Positions 1 to 6,338 of a DNA stretch of 7,667 bases are shown here, piece by piece. The translations under genes and the position numbers were made by a program. The notes under the pieces are model-generated. The model did no database searches, was not told where the DNA came from, and saw nothing but the letters and a program-made list of their open reading frames with translations. Origin of the DNA: Alphaproteobacteria bacterium (GTDB taxonomy: Bacteria > Pseudomonadota > Alphaproteobacteria > Rhodobacterales > Rhodobacteraceae). Where the stretch lies: contig RFKM01000007.1 in assembly GCA_003694465.1 (NCBI GenBank), positions 1-7,667 of the forward strand. The letters run 5' to 3'. Within the stretch, counting starts at the first letter, position 1. Each line of letters begins with the position of its first letter.

Positions 1-1970
1 CCGTCGCGGCCGAACCCGCGGCGGACAACGCTGCCGATGCGCCCGCCGAGCTTGCCGGCGAGGAGCGTATTCGCGCCAAGATCGCCGATGTCATCCGCAA
101 CCGCGTGCGCCAGCGCCAGAGCCTCACGCTGGAGCCGCGCAGCGAGCCGCCGGTCAGCCGCCCCGGCCCGGTGGTCACGCCGCCGCTGCGCCGCGGTGAC
201 GACGAGGTGGCCGGCTTTGCCGTGGTCGAGGACGAGCGCGATCTCGAGCGGCTCGACAACCTGACTGCCACGACACAGCCCGAGCCGGCACCGGTCGCCC
301 CCTCGGTGGCGCCGGCCTCTGCGCCGCGCCCCGCTGCCCAGCCGCAGACCCGCCCCGTCGTCCAGCACGCCGCGCGCAAGGCGCCCGCGCCCTCGCGCCG
401 TGCCCAGGCGGAGGCCCAGCCCGGCCTGCCGCTGGAGGAAACCCCGCCGCCGGCCTATGAGCCGCCGCCGCTGTCGCTTCTCACCGATCCGGCGGAGATT
501 CCACGCCATCACCTCTCCGACGAGGCGCTGGAGGAAAACGCCCGCATGCTCGAGAACGTGCTCGAGGATTACGGCGTGAAGGGCGAGATCGTCACCGTTC
601 GCCCCGGCCCGGTGGTCACGATGTATGAGCTCGAGCCCGCGCCGGGGCTGAAGGCCTCCCGCGTGATCGGGCTTGCCGACGACATCGCCCGCTCGATGTC
701 GGCGCTGTCGGCCCGCGTCTCGACGGTGCCGGGACGCTCGGTCATCGGCATCGAACTGCCGAACGTCCACCGCGAAAAGGTCGTTCTGCGCGAGATTCTC
801 TCGAGCCGGGATTTCGGCGACAGCACGATGCGCCTGCCGCTGGCCCTCGGCAAGGACATCGGCGGCGATCCGATCGTCGCCAACCTCGCCAAGATGCCCC
901 ACCTGCTGATCGCCGGCACCACCGGCTCGGGCAAGTCGGTGGCGATCAACACGATGATTCTCAGCCTGCTCTACAAGCTCCCCCCCGAGGAATGCCGGCT
1001 GATCATGATCGACCCGAAGATGCTCGAACTCAGCGTCTATGACGGCATCCCGCATCTTCTCAGCCCCGTGGTGACCGACCCGAAAAAGGCCGTCGTCGCC
1101 CTCAAGTGGGTGGTGGGCGAGATGGAAGAGCGCTACCGCAAGATGTCGAAGATGGGGGTGCGCAACATCGAAGGCTACAACAGCCGGGTGAAGGATGCGC
1201 TCTCGCGCGGGGAAATGTTCAAGCGCACGGTTCAGACCGGCTTTGACGAAGACACCGGCGAGCCGATCTTCGAGACCGAGGAATTCGAGCCGAAAACCCT
1301 GCCCTACATCGTCGTCGTCGTCGACGAGATGGCCGACCTGATGATGGTGGCGGGCAAGGAGATCGAAGCGGCGATCCAGCGCCTTGCCCAGATGGCGCGC
1401 GCCTCGGGCATTCACCTGATCATGGCCACCCAGCGCCCGTCGGTGGACGTGATCACCGGCACGATCAAGGCCAACTTCCCCACCCGGATCAGCTTCCAGG
1501 TGACCTCGAAGATCGACAGCCGGACCATTCTCGGCGAACAGGGCGCCGAGCAGCTGCTCGGCATGGGCGACATGCTCTACATGGCCGGGGGCGCGCGCAT
1601 CATCCGCGTCCATGGCCCCTTCGTCAGCGACGAGGAAGTGGAGGAAGTCGTCAACCACCTCAAGAGCTTCGGCGCGCCGGAATATGTCTCGGGCGTGGTC
1701 GAAGGCCCCGACGAGGAGCGCGCCGCCGACATCGACGCGGTGCTCGGCCTCAACACCGGCGGCAACACCAACGCCGAGAACGCGCTTTACGATCAGGCGG
1801 TGGCCATCGTCCTCAAGGACCGCAAGTGCTCCACCTCCTACATCCAGCGCAAGCTCGGCATCGGCTACAACAAGGCCGCGCGGCTCGTCGAACAGATGGA
1901 AGACGAAGGGCTGGTCTCGCCGGCCAACCATGTCGGCAAGCGCGAGATTCTGGTGCCCGAGCAGGCGTGA
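1..1970 (+). CDS. ftsK: DNA translocase FtsK, C-terminal part (5' end outside window)
   Basis: FtsK is a septum-anchored hexameric ATPase that pumps chromosomal DNA during division and activates XerCD at dif. The frame is open from base 3, with no stop and no convincing start, so the N-terminal membrane domain lies upstream; about 655 residues are visible. Order: a Pro/Ala-rich low-complexity linker to about base 465; the alpha domain (from PPLSLL through the [11 protein letters not shown] stretch); the RecA-like beta domain with Walker A GTTGSGKS at 915-938, Walker [14 protein letters not shown] with the DE pair at 1323-1328, and the family signature [19 protein letters not shown]; then the winged-helix gamma domain (about 1776-1967, [11 protein letters not shown] to GKREILVPE), which in the family reads KOPS and contacts XerD. 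The motor and gamma domains look intact. A GTG at 105 is only an internal codon in the linker. The gap to lolA on the same strand is 80 bp and contains a strong hairpin. Family identity is essentially certain. Confidence 0.97.
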   Translation, partial: VAAEPAADNAADAPAELAGEERIRAKIADVIRNRVRQRQSLTLEPRSEPPVSRPGPVVTPPLRRGDDEVAGFAVVEDERDLERLDNLTATTQPEPAPVAPSVAPASAPRPAAQPQTRPVVQHAARKAPAPSRRAQAEAQPGLPLEETPPPAYEPPPLSLLTDPAEIPRHHLSDEALEENARMLENVLEDYGVKGEIVTVRPGPVVTMYELEPAPGLKASRVIGLADDIARSMSALSARVSTVPGRSVIGIELPNVHREKVVLREILSSRDFGDSTMRLPLALGKDIGGDPIVANLAKMPHLLIAGTTGSGKSVAINTMILSLLYKLPPEECRLIMIDPKMLELSVYDGIPHLLSPVVTDPKKAVVALKWVVGEMEERYRKMSKMGVRNIEGYNSRVKDALSRGEMFKRTVQTGFDEDTGEPIFETEEFEPKTLPYIVVVVDEMADLMMVAGKEIEAAIQRLAQMARASGIHLIMATQRPSVDVITGTIKANFPTRISFQVTSKIDSRTILGEQGAEQLLGMGDMLYMAGGARIIRVHGPFVSDEEVEEVVNHLKSFGAPEYVSGVVEGPDEERAADIDAVLGLNTGGNTNAENALYDQAVAIVLKDRKCSTSYIQRKLGIGYNKAARLVEQMEDEGLVSPANHVGKREILVPEQA

Positions 1971-2002
1971 TATCGCCTGACCGGCGCAAATTCGCCATCG
2001 TG

Positions 2003-2033
2003 GGGCGCGGGCGCATTGGAATCGCCCGCGCCC
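2003..2033 (+). terminator. Perfect 11-bp hairpin between ftsK and lolA (possible attenuating terminator)
   Basis: Arms GGGCGCGGGCG (2003-2013) and CGCCCGCGCCC (2023-2033) are exact reverse complements around a 9-base loop. The hairpin begins 33 bases after the ftsK stop. Only TTGCCT follows, so a classic U-tract is missing. It could be a weak or partial terminator, a 3'-end stabiliser for ftsK mRNA, or a site that lowers read-through into lolA. Structure is seen directly; function is inferred. Confidence 0.55.
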
Positions 2034-2050
2034 TTGCCTAGGTAGAGCCC

Positions 2051-2653
2051 ATGACTCTTGCCCGCCTGTTTCTCGCCCCGCTCGCCGTGCTGCTGCTCTT
2101 GGCGCCGGCCCGCGCCGACGAGCTCTCGCTCGACGAGATTTCGCGCTATCTGAACGGTCTGACCACCTTCGAGGCCGAGTTCACCCAGATCAACGCCGAC
2201 CAGACGATCTCGACCGGCATCGTCAAGGTTCAGCGCCCCGGCCGGGCGCGGTTCGAATACAACCCGCCCGACAAGACGCTGGTCATCGCTGGCGGTCAGA
2301 GGCTGGCAGTGTTCGACGGCAAGTCGAACACCGGGCCGGAGCAATATCCGCTGAAGGAAACGCCGCTCAACCTGATCCTCGGGCGCAGCATCGACCTTGC
2401 CGCCTCTGACATGGTCGTCGATCGCCGCTATGACGGGCTTGCCACCGAGATCACCGCGCAAGACCCGGAGCACCCGGAATACGGAAACATCCGGCTGATG
2501 TTCACCGACAACCCCGTCGCCCTGCGGCAATGGGTGATCACCGACAGTTCCGGCGCTGAAACCACGGTGATTCTCGGCGCCCTGACCGAAGGCGTGTCGT
2601 TCCCCACGGTGACCTTTTCGATCGAGGCGGAAGTCGCGCGGCGGCAGCGCTGA
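2051..2653 (+). CDS. lolA: Outer-membrane lipoprotein carrier protein LolA
   Basis: LolA is the periplasmic chaperone that takes lipoproteins released by the LolCDE transporter and carries them to the outer membrane. The 200-residue product starts with a clear Sec signal peptide: Arg5, a hydrophobic core at residues 6-18, and a likely signal peptidase I site ARA|DE after Ala22. The mature part has the LolA pattern: a helical start (SLDEISRYLNGL), FEAEFTQ, then alternating strands with the RPGRARFEY...DKTLVIAGGQRLAVFD segment and the PLKETPLNLIL helix, ending in the ISI/VTF-type strand (FPTVTFSIEAE). Length is normal for the family. Position directly after ftsK matches the arrangement familiar from many proteobacteria. 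The ATG has only a poor Shine-Dalgarno (GGTAGAG), so expression could rely on read-through from ftsK or on an unusual start. No LolB candidate is in the window. The gene converges on the Trm112-like gene with 7 bp between stops. Confidence 0.93.
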   Translation: MTLARLFLAPLAVLLLLAPARADELSLDEISRYLNGLTTFEAEFTQINADQTISTGIVKVQRPGRARFEYNPPDKTLVIAGGQRLAVFDGKSNTGPEQYPLKETPLNLILGRSIDLAASDMVVDRRYDGLATEITAQDPEHPEYGNIRLMFTDNPVALRQWVITDSSGAETTVILGALTEGVSFPTVTFSIEAEVARRQR

Positions 2654-2664
2654 GCCGGGCTCAG
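2650..2664. repeat. 15-bp palindrome spanning both convergent stop codons
   Basis: CTGAGCC (2650-2656), one central G, and GGCTCAG (2658-2664) form a perfect inverted repeat. It includes the TGA of lolA on the plus strand and the TGA of the Trm112-like gene on the minus strand. In RNA it can form a 5- to 6-bp stem on either transcript. Neither side is followed by a U-tract, so calling it a bidirectional terminator would be speculative. Confidence 0.5.
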
Positions 2665-2852
2665 GGTTCGAGCTTGCGCGCCTCGTCGACGAGCATGATC
2701 GGGATGCCGTCGCGAATCGGGAAGGCCAGCCCCGCGGCCTCGGAAACGAGTTCCTGCGCCTCGGCGTCGTATTTCAGCCGCGTCAGGGTCAGCGGGCAAA
2801 CCAGCGCCTCGAGCGCGTGCCGGTCGGTTGTCGGCTTGTCGTCGGTCGTCAT
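2661..2852 (-). CDS. Trm112-like (YcaR-type) small protein lacking the zinc cysteines
   Basis: This 63-residue protein matches the bacterial Trm112/YcaR family: [15 protein letters not shown], then [20 protein letters not shown], the last part being the most conserved block. In archaea and eukaryotes Trm112 is an activator subunit of methyltransferases; the role of the free-standing bacterial form is poorly known. Canonical members have CPxC plus a further Cys for zinc, whereas here only Cys19 remains and the second CPxC position is Thr, so metal binding is probably lost. The start is ATG at 2850-2852, with GAGGA nine bases upstream inside the preceding gene. It is the last gene of a minus-strand operon: its start codon overlaps the stop of the LON-domain gene in an ATGA, which suggests translational coupling. 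I do not assign a specific function. Confidence 0.88.
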   Translation of the reverse strand: MTTDDKPTTDRHALEALVCPLTLTRLKYDAEAQELVSEAAGLAFPIRDGIPIMLVDEARKLEP

Positions 2853-3499
2853 TGCATCTTGTCCTCGGTGCCGCCCCCGCCCGCCCGGGCGGCAAGCGCA
2901 TATTCCATGAGCGCGACGAGCGTTTCGCGCCGGTTGGTGAGCGTCGGCGCCTCGAGCAGCGCCTGCTTGTCTTCGGGCTCGAAGGGCAGGAGCATCGCCA
3001 GCGAGTTGATGAGCAGCTCGTCGTCGGCGTTCTCGAGGCTCTCCCAGTCGGTGCGCAGGTCCGCCCGTTCGAGGTAGCGCGAAAGAAGGTCGAGAAACTG
3101 CGCCCGGTCGAGCCCCGGGTCGGATTCCGGCGGGCCGAGATCGCGCTCGAACCCCGCCCAGCTCACCGGCGCGACGAGATAGGGCGCGGGGCCGGCCTCC
3201 GGCTTTCCGGCCCGGAACCGGCTGACCCCGGTCAGCGTGATCAGGTAGCGCTTGCCGTCGTCGGTCTCGGAAAACGAGCTGACCCGTCCGGCGCAGCCGA
3301 TCTGGTGAAGCCGGTCGCCCGCCTCGCCCGCCGGCTGGATCATCCCGATCAGCCGCCCCGGGGTTTTCAGCACGTCTTCGAGCATCGCAAGGTAGCGCGG
3401 CTCGAAGATGTGAAGCGGCAGATGCCCCCGCGGCAGCAGCAGCGCCCCGGGAAGCGGGAACAGCGGCAGTTTCTCGGGCAGATCCGGACGGGCGGTCAT
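2849..3499 (-). CDS. Stand-alone LON N-terminal (substrate-binding) domain protein
   Basis: The 216-residue product begins with the hallmark of the Lon protease N-terminal domain: [13 protein letters not shown] then [10 protein letters not shown] at residues 11-36. A middle region with the IGCAGRV and [13 protein letters not shown] strands and a C-terminal helical part follow. There is no AAA+ module and no Ser-Lys protease domain, and the length fits the stand-alone LON-domain family (PF02190 only). In Lon this domain recognises unfolded substrates; the role of the isolated bacterial proteins is not well established, so a substrate-binding or adaptor role is inference. The start ATG lies one base after the cnoX stop (TGA-G-ATG) with no good Shine-Dalgarno, implying termination-reinitiation coupling. 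Its stop overlaps the next start (ATGA). Confidence 0.92.
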   Translation of the reverse strand: MTARPDLPEKLPLFPLPGALLLPRGHLPLHIFEPRYLAMLEDVLKTPGRLIGMIQPAGEAGDRLHQIGCAGRVSSFSETDDGKRYLITLTGVSRFRAGKPEAGPAPYLVAPVSWAGFERDLGPPESDPGLDRAQFLDLLSRYLERADLRTDWESLENADDELLINSLAMLLPFEPEDKQALLEAPTLTNRRETLVALMEYALAARAGGGGTEDKMQ

Positions 3500-3500
3500 C

Positions 3501-4412
3501 TCAGGCGAGGATCATCGAAGAGAGCCGGCGCCTGCCCTTCAGCACCACCGGATCGTTCGGCGGGAGCGCCTCGAAAATGGTGAAAAGCTGCTTCTTCGCG
3601 GCCTCGTCGTTCCAGCTGCGGTCGCGCCGGAACAGCTCCAGAAGCTCGTCCACCGCGCCCTGAACATCGCCCGCCGCGTGAAGGGCGAGCGCGAGGTCAT
3701 ACCGGGCCTGATGATCGTCCGGGTTCGCCTCGACCCGCGCGCGCAGCTCGTCGAGCGGGCCGGCCTTCTCGGCCTGACGGGCGAGGGAAAGCCGGGCAAA
3801 GGCGGCTTCGATCTCGGCGGAATGGGAAATCTCGGCCGGCGCGCCGTTCAGAACCGCCTCGGCATCGTCGAGCCGGCCCTGGGCCATGCGCACCTCGGCC
3901 AGCCCGGCATAGGCGGCCGCGGCCTTCGGGTCTTCTTCGAGGATGGCCGTGAAGGTCTCGGCGGCATCGTCAAGGGCACCGGATTCGAGCATCTCGCGCG
4001 CCGCAGAAATCGCCGCCGCCAGCGGCCCTTCGCTGGCCAGCGCCGCCATCTTGTCGACGAACTGGTTGACCTGGCTCGGCGGCAGCGCCCCCTGGAAACC
4101 ATCGACGGGCTGTCCCTCGTAGAAGGCATAAACGGTCGGGATCGACTGAATCCGCAGCTGCGCGGCGATCTGCTGGTTCTCGTCGACGTTGACCTTCACC
4201 ATCCGGACCTTGCCGTCGGCCGCCTCGACCGCCGCCTCCAGCGCCGGGCCGAGGGTCCGGCAGGGGCCGCACCACGGCGCCCAGAAATCGACGATGACCG
4301 GAACCTCCTTCGAGGCCTCGATCACGTCCTGCATGAAGGTCGCCTCGGAGATTTCCTTGACGTATTTGCCGTGCTGCTCCGGCGCGGCGGCGGATTGTCC
4401 TGTCCCTAGCAT
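3501..4412 (-). CDS. cnoX: CnoX/YbbN-type chaperedoxin: thioredoxin domain plus TPR-like C-terminus
   Basis: The 303-residue protein has an N-terminal thioredoxin fold (about residues 17-125) with the active site WCGPC (Cys48, Cys51) and the cis-proline in SIPTV (Pro92). A C-terminal all-helical part of about 170 residues carries TPR-like repeats (for example DAAETFTAILEEDPKAAAAYAGLAEVRMAQG, cut across two repeats, and YDLALALHAAGDVQGAVDELLEL). This is the CnoX/YbbN architecture, a cytoplasmic holdase that protects proteins during oxidative stress and passes them to GroEL or DnaK. E. coli CnoX lacks a working CXXC, but the intact CGPC here predicts real thiol-disulfide activity, as known for Caulobacter CnoX. 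There is no signal peptide. The start is supported by AGGGAG at 4420-4425, seven bases upstream. It is the first gene of a three-gene operon with the LON-domain and Trm112-like genes and has its own promoter candidate. A plain thioredoxin annotation would miss the C-terminal half. Confidence 0.92.
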   Translation of the reverse strand: MLGTGQSAAAPEQHGKYVKEISEATFMQDVIEASKEVPVIVDFWAPWCGPCRTLGPALEAAVEAADGKVRMVKVNVDENQQIAAQLRIQSIPTVYAFYEGQPVDGFQGALPPSQVNQFVDKMAALASEGPLAAAISAAREMLESGALDDAAETFTAILEEDPKAAAAYAGLAEVRMAQGRLDDAEAVLNGAPAEISHSAEIEAAFARLSLARQAEKAGPLDELRARVEANPDDHQARYDLALALHAAGDVQGAVDELLELFRRDRSWNDEAAKKQLFTIFEALPPNDPVVLKGRRRLSSMILA

Positions 4413-4444
4413 CGGTTTGCTCCCTGGAATCGCGTGTTGCCGCC

Positions 4445-4473
4445 TATATGGGCGGTTGCGCGGCGCTCTCCAA
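4445..4473 (-). promoter_or_regulatory. Candidate sigma-70 promoter of the cnoX operon, -10 flanked by an inverted repeat
   Basis: On the minus strand, TTGGAG (4468-4473) and CATATA (4445-4450) are separated by exactly 17 bp, about 30 bases before the cnoX start codon. The predicted transcription start is near 4438, giving a short leader that carries the AGGGAG Shine-Dalgarno. CCGCC (4440-4444) and GGCGG (4451-4455) are inverted repeats lying immediately on either side of the -10 hexamer, the position expected of a repressor operator. Boxes and symmetry are visible; regulation is inferred. Confidence 0.5.
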
Positions 4474-4533
4474 CCCCCGGCCGCACCGCGGCAGCGCCGG
4501 ACGATCGCGCCGATGTGTCGCAGCCGCCAGACA

Positions 4534-5535
4534 TCAGCCCATGAGCCCGGCGACCGGGCGAATGTGGCCGGTAGTGATGCCGCGGCAATTGACGATCGGA
4601 GCGTTGACCAGCGCCTGCGCGGCCTCGCTTTCGGCGTCGAGCACCCCGAGGCGGATCAGAAGGGCGGCGATGGTCGCCTCCGAGGCGCGGGTGCCGCCGT
4701 CGGCGATCTTGAGGGCAATGCCCGTCTCGAGCTGCGGGATCATCGCCACGAAAACCGCCTCGGCCCCGGTCTTGACCGCGACCGACCCGTTCATCGCCCG
4801 CATCAGCCGGGTGCAGGCCCGCCCTTCGCCGGCGACAAGCTCCGGGTGCCGGGCCATGGCATTGCGCAGGCGGGCGGCCGAGCGCTCGCGCAGGGTTTCG
4901 CCGTCTTCCCGGGCGGCGGCAAAAAACGCCATCGCCCGCGCCAACCCCTTCAGCGAGGTGGCGAAGTTCGGCGCCGAACAGCCGTCGGGCGACCAGCCGT
5001 GCACCGGCTCGCCGGTCAGGTCTTCCCAGACCTCGCGCACGGCTTTCTGCACCGGGTGGTCGATCTCGATGTATTCCGGCCCCGCGCCAAGGTGGCGCGT
5101 GAGGGTCAGAAAGCCCGCGTGCTTGCCGGAACAATTGTTGTGCACCTGCCGCGGCGCGCCGTCGGAACAGAGGATTTCCTTCGAGGCCACCGGGTCGTGC
5201 GGCATGTGGGCGCCGCAGCGCAGATCGTCGTCCGACAGGCCCAGCCCTTCCAGCCACGCCTCGACCCGGTCGGTATGGATATGGGCGCCGTTGTGCGAGG
5301 CGCAAGCCAGCGCCAGCTGCTCGTCGCCAAGGCCCGCGGCATCGGCCGCGCCGCTCTCGACGAGGGGCAGGGCCTGGATCATCTTCGAGGACGATCGCGG
5401 ATAGATCACCACCTCCGGGTCGCCCCAGCTTTCGACGATCTCGCCCCCCGGCCCGGCGATCACCGCATGCCCCATGTGCAGCGATTCGACCCGCCCGCCA
5501 CGCCAGATCTCGGTCAGTGCGACTGCGCCCTTCAT
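4534..5535 (-). CDS. L-asparaginase, Rhizobium etli type II family (class 3, zinc-binding)
   Basis: The enzyme hydrolyses L-asparagine to aspartate and ammonia. The 333 residues align by motif with the R. etli asparaginase family (PF06089), unrelated to the E. coli AnsA/AnsB enzymes: PRSSSK with Ser48 and Lys51, CASHNG with Ser80, NNCSGKHAG with Cys135 and Lys138, DGCSAPNFA with Cys186, and VAVKTGAE with Lys255. From memory of the R. etli ReAV structure, two Ser-Lys tandems form the active site and two Cys with a Lys hold zinc; Ser48, Lys51, Ser80, Cys135 and Lys138 fall at the same numbers here, and Cys186 and Lys255 fit the remaining positions shifted by a few residues. No signal peptide, so cytoplasmic. 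The start ATG has an excellent GGAGGAG five bases upstream (5541-5547). It is divergent from the IalB-family gene and 121 bp upstream of cnoX on the same strand; no clear terminator separates them, so some read-through is possible. Length is normal and no key residue is missing. Confidence 0.93.
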   Translation of the reverse strand: MKGAVALTEIWRGGRVESLHMGHAVIAGPGGEIVESWGDPEVVIYPRSSSKMIQALPLVESGAADAAGLGDEQLALACASHNGAHIHTDRVEAWLEGLGLSDDDLRCGAHMPHDPVASKEILCSDGAPRQVHNNCSGKHAGFLTLTRHLGAGPEYIEIDHPVQKAVREVWEDLTGEPVHGWSPDGCSAPNFATSLKGLARAMAFFAAAREDGETLRERSAARLRNAMARHPELVAGEGRACTRLMRAMNGSVAVKTGAEAVFVAMIPQLETGIALKIADGGTRASEATIAALLIRLGVLDAESEAAQALVNAPIVNCRGITTGHIRPVAGLMG

Positions 5536-5602
5536 GTCTGCTCCTCCATGCCCTTCGCAACGCGCGGTTTTCCGCCAACGGGGCTTTCAAATTCCCAACG
5601 TG

Positions 5603-5632
5603 TTCGGCTAATGTGGGCGGGCACGGTAAATT
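5603..5632 (+). promoter_or_regulatory. Weak promoter candidate in the 175-bp divergent spacer (5536-5710)
   Basis: TTCGGC (5603-5608) and TAAATT (5627-5632) are 18 bp apart, upstream of the IalB-family gene; both boxes match consensus poorly. The spacer (5536-5710) is locally AT-richer around 5584-5632 than the rest of the window, as expected for a divergent promoter region. A 6-bp inverted repeat (GCGGGC at 5617-5622, GCCCGC at 5635-5640) overlaps it. I found no convincing minus-strand boxes for the asparaginase gene. Confidence 0.22.
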
Positions 5633-5697
5633 GAGCCCGCGCCCCGAGAAGATCGCTTTCTGCGGGCAGGCGCAAGGGGCTGGAGGCAGGAACAGCT

Positions 5698-5702
5698 GGA
5701 GG
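5698..5702 (+). promoter_or_regulatory. Ribosome binding site that selects the ATG at 5711
   Basis: GGAGG lies eight bases before ATG 5711 but only two bases before the in-frame GTG at 5705. The spacing favours the ATG, giving a 175-residue protein. Confidence 0.7.
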
Positions 5703-5710
5703 CTGTGGAA

Positions 5711-6238
5711 ATGGTAACGAAACTCTCCCGGGGTCTTGGAATCGCGGTGTTTCTTGCTGTCGGTCTGGCAATCGGCGGCGGCGCCACGGCGCAGGAAAGC
5801 ACCAACAGGGTTGCGGCCGACACCGACTGGAGCGTCTTCGTCGAGGACAACCCGAAGGAGTGCTGGAGCGTTTCCAAACCGAAGGAAACCGTGAACACCC
5901 GCAATGGCAAGGTGGTCAAGGTCAAGCGCAGCGACATCCTCCTCTTCGTGACCTTCCGGCCCGGCAACCCCGGCGAGGTGAGCTTTACCGGCGGCTATCC
6001 GTTCAAGAAGGAGTCCACCGTCGCGCTGACCATCGGCGACGAGACCTTCCAGCTGTTCACCAAGGGCGAATGGGCCTGGGCCCGCCCCGAGGAAGACGCA
6101 AAGATCATCGCCGCGATGAAGAAGGGCGTCGATGCCGTGGCCGTGGCCATGTCGCAGCGCGGCACCCGGACGGAAGACAAGTTCTCGCTGCTCGGCTTCA
6201 CCGCCGCCGTCGAGGATGCGGCCGCGCGCTGCAAGTAA
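5711..6238 (+). CDS. IalB-family (invasion associated locus B) periplasmic protein
   Basis: The 175-residue product has a Sec signal peptide (basic start with Lys4 and Arg7, hydrophobic core 9-21, likely cleavage ATA|QE after Ala27). The mature part has the IalB pattern (PF06776): [19 protein letters not shown] near the start, an LLFVTFRPG strand, the [19 protein letters not shown] core with [17 protein letters not shown], then AMKKG and a closing [18 protein letters not shown]. Cys51 and Cys174 bracket the mature domain and could form a disulfide in the periplasm. The family is named from Bartonella, where it was linked to erythrocyte invasion, but it is widespread in free-living alphaproteobacteria, where its function is unknown; the name should not be read as evidence of virulence. 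It is monocistronic by appearance: divergent from asparaginase on one side and closed by a strong terminator on the other. Confidence 0.88.
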   Translation: MVTKLSRGLGIAVFLAVGLAIGGGATAQESTNRVAADTDWSVFVEDNPKECWSVSKPKETVNTRNGKVVKVKRSDILLFVTFRPGNPGEVSFTGGYPFKKESTVALTIGDETFQLFTKGEWAWARPEEDAKIIAAMKKGVDAVAVAMSQRGTRTEDKFSLLGFTAAVEDAAARCK

Positions 6239-6258
6239 GCCCGGCCGAAACAGCACCG

Positions 6259-6290
6259 CGCCTCGGCCCGCCGCCGGGGCGTTTTCTTTT
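6259..6290 (+). terminator. Rho-independent terminator after the IalB-family gene
   Basis: CGCCTCGGC (6259-6267) pairs with GCCGGGGCG (6273-6281) as a 9-bp GC-rich stem with one U-G wobble and a 5-base loop. TTTTCTTTT follows immediately (6282-6290). It lies 20 bases after the stop codon. This is the only textbook terminator in the window. Confidence 0.88.
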
Positions 6291-6316
6291 GCAACGGGCG
6301 CAAAATCGCCTATACG
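6289..6316 (+). promoter_or_regulatory. Candidate rlmN promoter
   Basis: TTGCAA (6289-6294) and TATACG (6311-6316) are 16 bp apart and end 22 bases before the rlmN start, predicting a leader of roughly 15 bases. The first two T bases of the -35 box are the last two of the upstream terminator's T-tract, so the two elements overlap. Confidence 0.5.
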
Positions 6317-6338
6317 GCACCCAGATCGAGGACAGCCC

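Noticed and set aside
105..107. GTG as the start of ftsK
   Set aside because: The frame is open to base 3 and the residues before it continue the same linker, so this is an internal codon of a truncated gene.
1865..2530. 221-codon minus-strand frame antisense to ftsK end and lolA
   Set aside because: It spans a gene boundary and the hairpin, lacks motifs, and lolA on the other strand is certain.
2828..3583. 251-codon plus-strand frame antisense to the LON-domain gene
   Set aside because: The composition is typical of antisense frames and the opposite strand has clear LON motifs.
4480..4492. GCCGC-ACC-GCGGC inverted repeat downstream of asparaginase as its terminator
   Set aside because: It has a five-base stem with no T-tract on the minus strand, and such GC repeats are common here.
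4189..5634. 481-codon open frame on the plus strand, antisense to cnoX and asparaginase
   Set aside because: It is the complement of two recognisable proteins with no ribosome-binding site and an Arg/Gly/Pro-biased product.
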